DNA of 64,000 nt from assembly GCA_964036315.1 (NCBI GenBank), contig OZ038480.1:15819655-15883654 (forward strand). Direction: 5' to 3'. Below the pieces are notes generated by a model, which had not been told where the DNA came from, did no database searches, and worked only from the letters and a program-made list of their open reading frames with translations. Every line of letters starts with the position of its first letter. Within the stretch, counting starts at the first letter, position 1. This document shows, piece after piece, positions 1 to 10,439 of the stretch. This DNA is from Acanthosepion esculentum (lineage: Eukaryota > Mollusca > Cephalopoda > Sepiida > Sepiidae). The position numbers were made by a program, and so were the translations under genes.

Positions 1-801
1 ACTGGACTTTGTTGATGTTGCCATGACTACACAAGTGCACAAAATGAGAGATGCTGGTAGTTTCAAGAGTTTTGAAAGAATATTTTTGAAAGAATATTTT
101 TTCAGTCTAGCCAAATTCATGCATATTCTTTTTCTCTCTGATTATCCCACATTGTGACAACAGAAAATCTGCCAAGAATCATGATATATTGTAAGAGCCT
201 GGACACAAATTTATTGTGGCTGAACTAGCGATCAAAGCACTTTCCAGACATTTTTGTCTCAGTGGATATTTTCTCTTATAATCAAAGTAGCATTCCCTTT
301 GTCAAGATGTTAGTGTAAAGTGATTTTATATCTATACCGGCCATTAGTTTATCAGTCCTATTTGTTTTCCTTATATATTTTGTATCAAATAATATTACAA
401 TGTATTTCTTTTTGTACAGACCTTTACTCCAGAGCTTATTTCATGTATACATTTAAACATTATTTATGGTTCTATAATTAATATTTTATATTGTGATGTT
501 TATGAAGAAAACTTTAAAAATATATGCATATTAAGATTTGGTTATGAACAAATTAGACAGATTCAGATTAATTTTTTTCTAAACATTTCACTCCAAAGCA
601 AGACAATAAAGCCACTAAGATGTAAGGGGTTATTGAGAATGAAAGAATCTGAAAGAGAAAAACATAATTGAGAAGAAAGGACAATAAAAGAGCAAGGTTT
701 AAGGATACAGGCAATGACAGTTGATACTGTATTTAAACTTTTGAAGATATAGAAGATTCATCATTAGAATATATTCTATTAATTAATCAGTCTCAGACAA
801 A
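1..801. other. AT-rich stretch, no gene seen
   Basis: No open reading frame with recognisable protein similarity and no repeat shared with the rest of the window was seen here. The sequence is AT-rich, with short homopolymers only. Confidence 0.5.
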
Positions 802-815
802 ATAAAAATCTCTTT

Positions 816-1195
816 CTTTGCTTTGCTTTGGTTTGTTTTATGGTATATCAACAACAATGGATTATTTAATGCTGACAAGATTTTTATTGCTGGTAATTTT
901 TTTTTTTCAAAAATATATTGTTGGTAATGTTTTTTTAAAAAAATGTATTGCTGGAAATATTTTTTTCCAAAAATGTATTGCTGGTATTGAAACCTATTTT
1001 TATACTTTCATTGCGTTTTAATCCCTTTTTTGTGGGGGTAACTATTTGCCCATAGCTGGGACCCTGACAGGTGCTACCACTCCGGGTGAAGGTGGACCTG
1101 GAAACATCAGCAATTAAGAGATGTTCCAAACTCTTCAAAACCTCTCGATCAAAGGCCTTGCTGCTGGATGTAGTTTATCATCATACCCAGGACAT
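816..1195 (+). mobile_element. Family A retroposon, copy 1
   Basis: This is a short non-LTR-type retroposon with no plausible protein of its own. It starts with a T/G-rich GGTTTG-type head and carries short repeats built on TTGCTGGTAAT plus poly-T. It then has a conserved block starting TTTGCCCATAGCTGGGACCC and ends CCCAGGACAT. A 14-base direct repeat, ATAAAAATCTCTTT, flanks it exactly (802-815 and 1196-1209). That is the target-site duplication expected from LINE-style target-primed insertion. Related copies lie at 30838, about 33055, 36942 (minus) and 62553 (minus). The family is not one I can name. Confidence 0.8.
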
Positions 1196-1314
1196 ATAAA
1201 AATCTCTTTTTATTGAAAATTATTAATAAGAAATGATATTCTTACTGAATAGATACCAAGTTAAAATAAAATTTAATTGTTTTGAAAAAGATAAAAATTA
1301 CAAATCATACAGAA

Positions 1315-1716
1315 CAGGGGTTGGCAACCTATAGCACACATGCCACATGTGGCACGCCTAGCAATTTCCAATGGCAAATGACATTACAAAATTCAAACCA
1401 ATAACTACTACAACACAAAGAATATATTTAGCTGTTTCAATTTTAATATATACTAAAGTATATATACTATATATTACTATATAAAATATATTGTAGAACA
1501 GGCATATTGACCTTGACTTTCATAAAAATATGTATGCCGTTGGCACACTGAACGATTTTAATATATACTAAAGTATATATACTATATATTACTATATAAA
1601 ATATATTGTAGAACAGGCATATTGACCTTGACTTGTATAAAAATACGTATGCTGTTGACAAACTGAATAATTTTAAAACCCTAAGTCAGCACATAGCAAA
1701 AGGTTACCAACCCCTG
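1315..1716. mobile_element. hAT-type MITE
   Basis: The ends are inverted: CAGGGGTTGG at the left and CCAACCCCTG at the right, the classic terminal inverted repeat of hAT-superfamily elements. The 8 bases on each side (ATACAGAA and ATGTAAAA) match at 5 of 8 positions, consistent with a decayed 8-bp hAT target duplication. At about 400 bp and with no transposase, it is a non-autonomous copy. Its interior is mostly a 115-bp tandem duplication. Confidence 0.75.
1441..1670. repeat. 115-bp tandem duplication inside the hAT MITE
   Basis: Two units with a 115-base period, beginning at 1441 and 1556, are nearly identical. Each contains the TA-rich run and the stretch GAACAGGCATATTGACC. The few differences are mostly transitions. 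Confidence 0.85.
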
Positions 1717-1724
1717 ATGTAAAA

Positions 1725-2194
1725 TATATATCAAGTTATTAATATAATATAATATAATATTTTTTAATCAATTCACCCCAAGCAAGGTGATAATGCTACT
1801 GAGACACAAGTGGCTACTGGCAGTGAAAGAAAAGGAATAGACTTTTGAAGGAACCAGAAACCCAATTCTAAATGGAAAGCAAGGGATAAACTGCTTCTCC
1901 TGTTCAAAAGACTGGGGGCGAGTGTGAACAGGACAATAAACAAACCTATCTACTCCTATTACAGAGAAAGATAAAATGTCACTGTTTAACTTTTGTGCCT
2001 GCAAAAAACAGTGTGTCAAAAAGAGAGTTATTCCTTTTACACTGCTATGACTGTAGACACTTTTGACACCTTTGGCAATGTTTATTTACAAGTTTATATG
2101 TGAAATCAATATAAGACTAGTGCAATAATAATTATTAAAATGTAACTAAAAACATTCAATTCAATTCTTATTGAAGTGTTCTCGTAACATTTAT
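1725..2194. other. No gene seen
   Basis: AT-rich sequence with a short (ATAAT)n run near 1742. The small minus-strand reading frame at 1768-2019 shows no recognisable domain and is not called. Confidence 0.4.
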
Positions 2195-2263
2195 GGCCTG
2201 ATGATTGCGTCTAGCATGAAACAGCCTGTCGCGTCTAAGTGTTGACTTCAATGTTTACTTTTA

Positions 2264-2265
<2 letters not shown>
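2195..2265 (+). repeat. Family C repeat, partial
   Basis: This matches the block also seen near 16.79, 39.0 and 47.1 kb. Its core reads TAGCATGAAACAGCCTGTCG followed by a stretch about TTGACTTCAATG. It runs straight into a TA array. A short inverted piece of the same family, containing GTGCTCAATATCAG, lies beyond the array at about 2455-2490. Confidence 0.7.
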
Positions 2266-2309
<44 letters not shown>

Positions 2310-2360
2310 AGTATATATGTGTATATGTATATATATATATATGTATATATAAAATATGTG

Positions 2361-2410
<50 letters not shown>

Positions 2411-2442
2411 ATTTTTATATATATTATTTATATATTATATAT
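2266..2442. repeat. TA microsatellite with TG and AAA interruptions
   Basis: Long alternating T/A tract interrupted by GTATATGTG-like pieces. Such tracts can extrude as cruciforms and mutate quickly. Confidence 0.9.
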
Positions 2443-2822
2443 GCGCAGTACTTATTGAAAAGTGCTCAATATCAGTGATAGAGCTAACATATTTAGTTGG
2501 ATTGATGTGAGTTTACTGATTTTGCCACAGAGGAGTGTTCAGTTAGCAAACAGTAAAATCGACCTTGCTAACCAAATGCTTATCTGTGGCAAAATCGGTA
2601 AAAGCATGTCAGGCTATATGGCAGTTCCGTATAGGATACAGGTTCGATTCCTGTCAGAGGATACATATTTTCTATGACAATTTCTCAGACATTCAGACCA
2701 GTAAATGTTGTTAATACTGTTTATTATAAACAGAGCATTTACTTAAATATTTGTATCTATAAAAAAAGAATGTATAAACATAAAAATGTCTTAAAATAAT
2801 TGTTGGACTTTGTCCATTTCAT

Positions 2823-2823
2823 A

Positions 2824-2907
<84 letters not shown>

Positions 2908-2967
2908 GTATATGTGCATATATATATATGTGTGTATATATATGTGTATATGTATATGTGTGTGTAT
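2823..2967. repeat. TA microsatellite grading into TG
   Basis: About 80 bases of pure TA, then mixed TATG repeats. Reading frames here are translations of the repeat, not genes. Confidence 0.9.
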
Positions 2968-3089
2968 ACCACTCATCAGGTCCTTCAACAAGAATGATTT
3001 TTATTAAAAATATTATGAAGCACTGTTGCCATTCATTAAATATTAAACGTTTTTACTTATATTTTAATAATAATAGAAATAATAATAGT

Positions 3090-3125
3090 AATAATAATAA
3101 TAATATATATATATATATATATATA

Positions 3126-3160
<35 letters not shown>
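3090..3160. repeat. AAT and TA microsatellite
   Basis: An (AAT)n run passes into two TA tracts separated by a single GAA. Confidence 0.85.
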
Positions 3161-3163
<3 letters not shown>

Positions 3164-3362
3164 TGTGGTAGTTCTGTGTATATGCATTCTGAGCATATTA
3201 TTGGAGAATATGATGCTCTTCAGAATGTTATTCATTTCTCTCAAGCTTTCAATTTCTTTCTAGTTTTGCAACTGGTTTCTTCCCCTTAAGATGAGTTCAG
3301 ACAAAATTGAAAGCTTGGGAGAAATTAATAAAGTTCTGGAGAGCATCATAAATCTCATATAT

Positions 3363-3408
<46 letters not shown>
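3363..3408. repeat. TA microsatellite
   Basis: TA tract immediately left of the Helentron-like element. Confidence 0.85.
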
Positions 3409-3412
<4 letters not shown>

Positions 3413-4163
3413 GCAGGATGTGTATGTGCGTGTGTGTAACAAATGCACAGCCACAATTTTCGACGGATTTGCACCAAAATTTACATGAACATGCTCCAAG
3501 TTAGTAGAATGGCCAAGACCAACTTTGCATTTCCAACTCCCATCCATAGTGGAAATAATAAATTTTTTCATGCTTCTACGGTAGTTTTCATGTAGTTTGC
3601 GGCCATTTTCTACTGGCCAGAGTAAGAGCCTATAGCTGGCTGCTACGAATAGGCAGGAAGATTCTATTGGCCAGCATGAGAGCCAACAGCTGACTGACAC
3701 GAATGTTAACTAGCATGCAAAAAAAATCGATAGCTGCATTCGTCACAAGTGGGAAAAATTTAAATCTGCATGGCACTTTACTCCAATAGGCTCATTCGCT
3801 TGCTTAAACTCAACGTTGATTCTGATTCTGCAGAACTGGGTTGGGTGTGAAAAAGTATTTGTTGTTAACATTCTTTTTTCATTCGTTTTTTCCAGTTACA
3901 AGTCCTTTTTTTAAAGCTGATCGTTTTGTGTTCATTTTGTTTAGTTCTTTTTTTGTAACAGATTTAATGTTTAGTATAGAGCTTAGAAAAAATTCACAGT
4001 GTGTGATAGGCAAGAAGTAAGGCATGTAGCAACATCAGCACGGCAAAGGGCACTCCTTTAAAGGCAAGGAAGGGCAAAAATATTTTAAGTCATGTGATAG
4101 CGATTGCTGTATGAGTCGTACAATTTTTGAATCAAGCACGGGCAACGCCGGGCCATGCTGCTA

Positions 4164-4164
<1 letters not shown>
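3409..4164 (+). mobile_element. Non-autonomous Helentron-like element
   Basis: The right end reads GGGCAACGCCGGGCC, a few bases, then GCTGCTAG followed by T. This fits a Helitron/Helentron 3' terminus: a GC-rich hairpin-type tail, CTAG, and insertion next to a T. The left part starts at AAAAGGCAGGATGTG inside a TA/TG-rich setting. It continues with a body (TTTGCACCAAAATTTACATG) that resembles known Helentron bodies. It is flanked on both sides by TA microsatellites, a common insertion setting. No Rep/helicase is present. The left boundary is approximate. Confidence 0.6.

Positions 4165-4165
<1 letters not shown>

Positions 4166-4221
<56 letters not shown>
4166..4221. repeat. TA microsatellite
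   Basis: TA tract directly following the CTAG-T end of the Helentron-like element. Confidence 0.85.
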
Positions 4222-4225
<4 letters not shown>

Positions 4226-4356
4226 TATTGCTGATATTCCCAGATGAGGGAAGTAGGATTGCTGGAAGGTCTGTCTACAAAACTCTAGAGTCACAGTGCT
4301 GAAGGTAACACCAATCAGCTGAATGACAAACTTTATATCTTTATTAATTATATAGA

Positions 4357-4357
4357 A

Positions 4358-4390
<33 letters not shown>

Positions 4391-4403
4391 TATATATATA
4401 TTT
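4357..4403. repeat. TA microsatellite
   Basis: Two short TA tracts separated by TTAATAAA. Confidence 0.8.
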
Positions 4404-4825
4404 CTTATCTCATGTGGAAAGAAGTGAACATTGTTACAAAAATGAGTGTGTCACGTGGCAGGAAAGCAATGAGGGAGGAAACAAGATGGTGTTGAAACAG
4501 CTCTTTCAGAATTGTCTGCTTTATGACTCAAGGTGGGCTTGTCTGCAGCTGCACAAAGTCACTGAATACATAAAGCCTTTGGGGATAATGCTGTGAGTCA
4601 GAAATTGGTTCCAGAAGTTCTGGTTGGGAGATCTGTGATGAACCCTGCAGTAGCTGACCACAGCTCCCGGATGACGAGGCCCCGAAGGCATCTCTAGAGA
4701 AGCACAACATCCAAACCTGTGGTGATCTTGCTGAACACTTCAAGTTTTTTAAAGAGTTGGGCAGTGGGTACCCCACACACTGTTGGAATCCAACAAGCAA
4801 CAAGTAACTGTCTGTTTCTTGTTGG

Positions 4826-4893
4826 AATTGCAACGTAACCATATTTGATCGTGTGCCCCTGGGCACACGATCAAATATGGTTACGTTGCAATT
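4826..4893. repeat. Perfect 68-bp palindrome
   Basis: The 33-base arm 4826-4858 (beginning AATTGCAACGTAACC, ending GTGTGCCC) is exactly repeated as its reverse complement at 4861-4893, with only CT between. No mismatch was found. The flanking 4410-4825 sequence is single-copy in this window and has no recognisable protein. Confidence 0.95.
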
Positions 4894-4899
4894 TCAATA

Positions 4900-5480
4900 A
4901 ATTAAACAACATGCCTGCCCGCATACTCAATTCCAGAAAATCCTTGTTGACAACACAACTATACTTAAACATGAAAACAATAAACAAAAACTAAAAAATC
5001 ATTGAAGCTATATACATAAAACAGTTGAAACCTAAACTGAACAAAATAAACTATGAAATCTCCACAAACATTCTTAAATGCCTATAATCTATAGCAGAAG
5101 CCATTGGTTTATACCAATGGCTTCCCATACTTAATACTTCTCGTTTTCACTCTTGCGTGGTCATGTTTGACATCACGAGCTGCGACGCAATTTTTGCTTC
5201 CTTGTCTCGTAAATACGGGTTTGTCGTTACTTTCAGCTTATTCAAACAGCAAAGGCAGACTATTATTATAGTTTTGTCTGTGTGTTGTTTGATTTATTGA
5301 AATTGTCATCTTTGATAAAGGCTTATGTGAGCTGAAAGCTTAGATTGGATTTAAACTTGTATCAATATGGTGTTTTCCTTTCGTCTTTCAACGATAATGT
5401 GATTAAGCTTACAATATGAAAGGAACTTACTTAAAATAAATACACAAAACTTGTCTATATTATTTAATGAAACATGCATT
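4900..5480. other. No gene seen; one decayed hammerhead-like motif
   Basis: No protein similarity was recognised. The only structured piece is the hammerhead-like motif listed at 5312-5340. Confidence 0.4.
5312..5340 (+). ncRNA. Decayed hammerhead-like motif
   Basis: TTGATAA (core CUGANGA with changes) is followed by a GC-containing stem and loop, then GAAAGCTT. It resembles the motif at 62063. The core is altered, so activity is unlikely. Confidence 0.3.
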
Positions 5481-5494
5481 AATATATATATATA

Positions 5495-5690
5495 TTTCTG
5501 TCACTTAAAAGAATCCATTAAAACACCTACTGTGAAATGGAAATTAATAAATAAAGCTAGAATATGTAGGTCATTAAATGATATACATTACTAGAAAAAT
5601 AAAAATTTACTTAATCAAAGAAATGAAATAGCTATTCTTTGCCGACATTGTCAAAGATTTTCCCTAAATAATGTATAAAAAAAAAGAAAC
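5495..5690 (+). pseudogene. Penelope-like endonuclease fragment
   Basis: This is a decayed, partial copy of the C-terminal half of the endonuclease seen at 6119-6490. It holds the same succession of CTTAAAAGAATCCA, the AAATGGAAATTAAT stretch, GTAGGTCATTAAATGA, and the tail with GAAATGAAATAGCTATTCT. The part encoding the C-P-L-C cysteine pair is missing. It lies in direct orientation upstream of the better copy. Confidence 0.7.
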
Positions 5691-6080
5691 TGAAAAATGT
5701 AACATACATATTTATATTTGATATTTTAATAATAATTTTTAAGTAATAAAGTAATTCTAATACATTTATTAGTTTTAAAAGTATAGTCTATTAGTAATTA
5801 GAAGTAGGAATAATCTTTTAAAATTGTATTTTAATATGACGTACTCATATTCAAACAACTCTTTTGGAAAAAATCTTTATGTATACAATCACAAATTTAA
5901 CGGCAAAACAAGAGTGTCAAAAAACTTTTGTCACTGAAAAAACAGACAACATACGCAAAACAGATGTCATCATTTGTTGAACAGGTACCCCCTACTTTAC
6001 CTTAACTTAACCTCATTTTAAAAGTAACTCATATTTTGATACAATAGTTGTCAGTGAAAATGAATACCCTACTATATATT

Positions 6081-6165
6081 TTTATGTTTTCAGGATTTTC
6101 AATAGAAGATATATTGCATTGGTACTTGCATTGGTATCTTCTATTGAAAATCCTGAAAACATAAT
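6081..6165. repeat. Inverted repeat at the head of a Penelope copy
   Basis: The arm with TTTTCAGGATTTTCAATAGA at about 6087-6113 recurs as its reverse complement at about 6136-6162, with some 20 bases between. The right arm is the beginning of the endonuclease reading frame, so the element start is duplicated in inverted orientation. Penelope elements are known for such inverted and partial end duplications. Confidence 0.85.
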
Positions 6166-6490
6166 AATATATATAGGTTGCACTAGCCATGAGTTCAAAA
6201 AAAGGTTCAACCAACATCAAAGTTCGTTTAGGATAAATAAATATAAAAATCCAACATCTCTCTCGAAGAACTTCTGGCACCTAAAAGAATCCAATAAAAC
6301 ACCTACAGTAAAATGGAAGTTAATAAGAAAAGCTAGAATATGTAGGTCATTAAATGACCCATGTCCTTTATGCATACATGAGAAACTATATATTACTAAG
6401 TTCATAAAAAATAAAAATTTACTGAATCAGAGAAATGAAATAGCTATTTTGTGCCGTCATTGTCAAAAATTTTCTTTAAATAATATTTAA
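6119..6490 (+). pseudogene. Penelope-like element GIY-YIG endonuclease domain (partial)
   Basis: This 123-residue frame is the C-terminal GIY-YIG nuclease of a Penelope-like retroelement. In the living element it nicks target DNA for retrotransposition. Visible features are YIGCTSHEFKKRF (GIY-YIG core and the Arg-containing helix), then a stretch about NPTSLSKNFWHLKES, a W-K-L stretch, and the CPLCIHEK cysteine pair with C-R-H-C near the end. The CxxC and HC residues form the zinc-like cluster typical of Penelope endonucleases. The reverse transcriptase that should precede it is absent, so this is a truncated copy. The ATG at 6119 is arbitrary, since the frame opens inside an inverted repeat. 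Partial sister copies lie at 5495 and 6745. Confidence 0.8.
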
Positions 6491-6744
6491 AAATTAAATT
6501 ATAAAAAAAAAAAAATTTGACCTGATCATATACATCCTCATATTTGATGTGAATAAATAATTTTAAATAATTTTAAATGCTGTAAGTAATTCTATTAAAT
6601 TTACTTGTTTTATAAAAAAATATAGCCGATTAAAGTTAAAAGTAGAATTTTTTTTTAAATTGGTTTTAAAATTGTAATTAAATAAAACTGATTCTAACCT
6701 AAACATCTTTTAAAATTGTAATTAAATAAAACATACTCTAATCT

Positions 6745-6860
6745 TAACACCTCTCTCAAAGCAATTCAAACACTTAAAAGAATCCAATAGAACACCTAAA
6801 GTTAAATGAAATTAATATGATAAGTTAGAATGTGTAGGACATTAAATTGTTTTTTGCACA
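6745..6860 (+). pseudogene. Short Penelope endonuclease fragment
   Basis: Third decayed piece of the family at 6119: ACACTTAAAAGAATCCAATA, then an altered AAATTAATATGA stretch and GTAGGACATTAAAT. No frame remains. Confidence 0.6.
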
Positions 6861-6993
6861 CAGAGTGTGTAGAAACTGTCAAAATGTTCTATAATTCCAA
6901 GGAATTTCGGATATACTTTTAGCAATTATCAAGGATGATTTTATTTTTGCATTTTTTTAATTGGGTATATGGATTGTGTGAATGTTTTTAGAG

Positions 6994-7350
6994 TTATAGG
7001 GATGTTTTATTTTCTGAACACAGAAAATTGTGGCTGTGTTCGTAGTTAATATTAAGTGCTGGCTTTTTCTTTTTTATTATTAAGGCTTCCATTATTTTTA
7101 ATCTTTTTTTACAGGTGGATGAGGTTATGTTTGTATTTTCTACTAGTATGTTTTGGATGGAGTCTGGTAAGTTTGTGTATATGTTTAAATAGATTCTAAT
7201 AGAGCTGTGGTCAGATAGGTGTAACGTAAGATGTCTGGATAGGCATGTAGTTGTGTGGCCGATATAATTATTTATGAATTCAGTTTGATCAGGAACGCAA
7301 TTCCTTAAAGGGCATTTGAACTCATAGATAATGTTCATTTGTTGTAATTT
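6994..7350 (-). pseudogene. Penelope-like GIY-YIG endonuclease, second family
   Basis: Read on the minus strand this gives IIYEFKCPLRNC followed by NNYIGHTTTCLSRHL, then a histidine-rich LHLSDHSS segment and RLKIMEALIIKKKKPALN. It is the GIY-YIG core, the catalytic-helix arginine and the terminal E-A-L segment of a Penelope endonuclease. It belongs to a different subfamily from that at 6119. The conserved end N-I-N-Y-E is present and then decays. The N-terminal side is cut by a (CA)n array. The reading frame continues through the array, which is not part of the protein. No reverse transcriptase is seen. Confidence 0.75.
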
Positions 7351-7356
7351 TGATAT

Positions 7357-7359
<3 letters not shown>

Positions 7360-7415
<56 letters not shown>

Positions 7416-7418
7416 CAA
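7360..7418. repeat. (CA)n microsatellite
   Basis: About 25 CA units at the left boundary of the coding debris. Confidence 0.9.
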
Positions 7419-7455
7419 GCAAACAAATCTTCATCTTTAGACTTTATGTTAGAGC

Positions 7456-8030
7456 TTAAAGAATGGCAGAGTGAGTGAGTGTGGAAAAGTTCTCAGCATG
7501 ACCAAGAAGGGATCCCCCTACAAAATTTTGAAGTTTAGTCATTTGGTCAAATTTTGGAAAAAAGGTCAGGATTTTCCAGCACTTCCTTGTAACTCTGTCA
7601 GTAAATCTTGCGTTAATTTCTAACCAATGATAATTCTTATTTACCTTCATTTTCAATGTACAAAGTACAGAATAACATAAGCCTGATGAAGTCCTAAAGA
7701 ACAAAACACATTACACCAAAATTTTTCCACTTTGTTATAGTTTTTTCTCCCTAAAATATACCAGATTTACATGTAATTAACATTATAAAAATAATTCTTG
7801 TTTTATTTTCCCCTTACCATCAGAATTTGCTGTCTTGATTTGGTAATCATTAGAGTGAATATTAGTTGTTTTTCTTTATGTATTTTTAAATACATGTAGC
7901 ATCATGTATGTGCAGATGGTGCAATGGATAGAGATTTGGAAGAGAAGTCCAGCTGAGTTAGTTATATTCACTTTCATGCAATTAACCTTGGGAAAGGTGT
8001 GAATCTATGGAGCAAAGATGGAAATCCAAC
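7456..8030. other. No gene seen
   Basis: AT-rich sequence. A CTGATGA at 7682 is followed by a poor stem and CAAAA instead of GAAA; it is too weak to call as a hammerhead. Small frames show no known domain. Confidence 0.4.
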
Positions 8031-8150
8031 ACCAAGACAGTCCAACATCAAATAATAAAAATATAGTTCCTGAGTCAGAGAATTGCACATTCTTCTGGTT
8101 AAAAAACAAATCCTTCAAAAATAAATATTTAACTATTTTTGAGCCTGCCA
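8030..8150 (+). repeat. LTR-like terminal piece, left copy
   Basis: This matches 13210-13330 over roughly 110 bases. The shared run is GAGTCAGAG(A/G)ATTGCACATT, then TTCTGGTTAAAAAA and AATAAATATTTAAC at the end. The two copies flank the gypsy element at 9.0-12.1 kb in the same orientation, as 5' and 3' LTR ends would. Only the 3' part of the left LTR is recognisable. Confidence 0.45.
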
Positions 8151-8474
8151 ACAATAAAAAACATGCTTCATGATCCCTTTGAAGGGTATTTATGCAAAGT
8201 TTCCAGAGAGACAAAACAGAAAGAGAGACAACCAGCAACAGATGTCAACAGACAGCAACAGGTCACAACATTTGACTTAAATGAAATTCCCTTACACATG
8301 TCTTCACTTGTCTTCCTCACCAAGCTACAGGATACTTACACTTTCCACCACACTTTCTCCCGTGCTTCTTCTTTCTCACTCATATGCATGAAGAAATTGC
8401 ATTTAATTCTTTTCAACTACAAAGACAAAATTATTGTATTGTGACTAATATAAAGATTTTTAACACTCACACAT

Positions 8475-8960
8475 GCTAAGAAAAAATTTAGTTGTAAAAA
8501 AACATGAAAATGTCTTGTACTTTTATATTTAGACACCTTTTCTGCCATTTTTTTGTTGTGGGTTGATTTAAATCTGTAACAAATCCATCTCTTCCCCCAA
8601 CAATGGGTGAAATAGAAGGACAGAGTAAGCTCTCTAGCCGTTGTTGACAACCAGTCTAGGAGAAGGACAACTCTGAATTGAACACTGTATGTTGCCCTGG
8701 CATAGCACATACTATGCAACCATCAACAAGATCATGGAGCTCACAATGATCCTAGAATCTCAACTGCGGTTGATCTATGACTGCGTTGATGTATTATTAT
8801 TATTATTACTATTATTTAATATCATGACAATGTAAAAAGTAGTTAATTTAGTTGTAAAAAAACACAAAAATAAAAATATCTTATATTTTTATATTCAAAC
8901 ACCTTTTTCACCTTTTTCTTTATTGTAGGCTCATCTAAACCTGCAACAAAATTGATGACC
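8475..8960 (+). repeat. 360-bp direct duplication
   Basis: The block TTTAGTTGTAAAAAAACA followed by TTTTTATATT(T/C)A(G/A)ACACCTTTT and a TTG(T/A)(G/A)GG motif occurs near 8486-8580 and again near 8848-8950. The intervening part holds a SINE-like unit. It suggests an insertion or unequal duplication in the leader region of the gypsy element. Confidence 0.55.
8625..8818 (+). mobile_element. SINE-like unit with an ATT tail
   Basis: The segment starts around CTCTCTAGCCGTTGTTGAC, contains GGACAACTCTGAATTGAACA, and ends in a (ATT)n tail. A moderately GC-rich body with a simple trinucleotide tail is typical of SINEs. No second copy is in the window to prove it. Confidence 0.35.
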
Positions 8961-9019
8961 AACCAATGTGAGAAACGAACACACACACCATAACAAACAA
9001 CAAAAAAAAAATTGTTACT

Positions 9020-9400
9020 ATGAAGGCGAGAACAGAAACAGATTTTTCAACATTACCAATGAGAAACTCCAAAACAGACAAAAAGATAGCTAAATACAAC
9101 TACCGACCCTGTAGAGGCTATACTGAATATCATTTTGCCAGACATGGTTTTCACAGCTCCATACAATTTTCAATGCTAAGAAAATCATGCCGCAAAGATC
9201 TTGGTACACAACTGAGTTGGTTTATTTATTAGAAGAAATGCCAGAAGAAACACCCTACGACACCTTAAAAAATGCCATCATCCATTGCACAGACAAATCA
9301 AATGAAGGAAAACTGCATTATCTTTTCAAAAACTTCAATCTTGGTGACATGAAGCCATCCCAACTTCTGAGAAAAAAATAAAGTGCTATTGGGTAACAAC
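9020..9400 (+). pseudogene. gypsy element 1, gag fragment
   Basis: Two overlapping frames give a Gag-like capsid remnant. A YTTELVYLLEEMPEETPYDT stretch leads into TLKNAIIH, then LHYLFKNFNLGDMKPSQLLR. These correspond to the conserved capsid C-terminal part of invertebrate Ty3/gypsy Gag (the P-Y-D-x-L-K and L-G-D-x-K-P-x-Q-L-L-R motifs). The frame break at about 9190 and the absence of a full capsid or zinc knuckle mark it as dead. It is followed at a normal distance by protease, RT and integrase pieces of the same element. Confidence 0.7.
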
Positions 9401-9886
9401 TCAATATCTAACACAGTGATAAAAAAAACTATGGACAGACAAACTTCCTTTTAGACACAAATTTTAGCATCACTTCCTGAAGAGCTAAACCTGAATCACT
9501 TAACAGAAATAAGATCCATAGCAATAAGATCCATGACAATAACAACTGAGATAATGATTTACAACTACACAAGGCACCAGAAAAGCAGGATAGATTATCT
9601 CAGATAGAAAAGAAAATGACTGAGCTGACATTTCAAATCCAAAGCCTGGTGAAGATAAATATCTTATTATTTTCATAATAAAAAAAACACTTTCAGTCAC
9701 AACATCGAGGTAGCCAGAGTAAGTCCCAAGAATGACGTCACTATGAGATATGTCGGTATCATTATAAATTTGGAGAAGATGCGTGAATGTGCAGTGAGCC
9801 ATTTACTTTCAAAGCCCAAACTGATAGCGTATTCCAGGAAAACAAACTCTCCTGCTAGTAGTGTCAACTGTTGTCATGGGAAAAAA

Positions 9887-10080
9887 AAGGTCGTCTATTC
9901 CACATCCATGACAAAATTTATGGATATCTATTTTTTTAGTCAACACAGGCACAGAACTCAGCATCATATCACCCATACCAGGACAACAGTTAATACCTAC
10001 ATCATATAAATTACAGGCAGCAAATGAATCCAAGATCAACACATACAGCCAGAAAACACTCACTTTAAATTTTGGATTTT
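9887..10080 (+). pseudogene. gypsy element 1, retroviral-type protease remnant
   Basis: One frame reads VNTGTELSIISPIPG, matching the aspartic protease active-site segment (normally V-D-T-G-A-x-x-S). The catalytic Asp is Asn here and a frameshift lies just upstream, so it cannot be active. It sits between the gag piece and the RT, as expected for a pol polyprotein. Confidence 0.6.
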
Positions 10081-10439
10081 AGCATGCTTTCTCCTGGATT
10101 TTTACTCAAGCTGATGTCAAGACACCAATACAAAGTGCAGATTTTCTAGCCAATTTTGACATATATGTGAATATGGCCAATTAAAAACTTATAGATAATG
10201 TAACAAAACTTGCAATTCAAAGAAGTCAATTTCCATATATTTCTACTGGAATTGGCTGTTTTACCTGAGAATGAAACATACCAAAAGTTTCTTAAAAAGT
10301 ATCTGGATATTACAATTCCTTTCAAATACACTAACAAAGTCTGTCACTCTGCAAAAAAACTATATAAAGATCGTCAGACAACGTACGTATTCTACCCAAC
10401 AGAGACTGAGTTGTCCTGAGAAATATATAATTATGAAGG

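Noticed and set aside
2560..2665. tRNA gene suggested by ACAGG-TTCGATT-CCTGT near 2637-2655
   Set aside because: The T arm is perfect, but no pairing 5' acceptor strand or D arm lies at the right distance. It is more likely a SINE remnant.
2757..3488. Small ORFs rich in Tyr-Ile (and others over TA or CA runs)
   Set aside because: They translate microsatellites in both directions; no gene is supported.
4414..4866. ORFs on both strands before the 68-bp palindrome
   Set aside because: No recognised domain, no splice context, and both strands open equally; probably chance.
7682..7715. Hammerhead-like CTGATGA
   Set aside because: Stem II hardly pairs and the GAAA box reads CAAAA, so it is weaker than the listed motifs.
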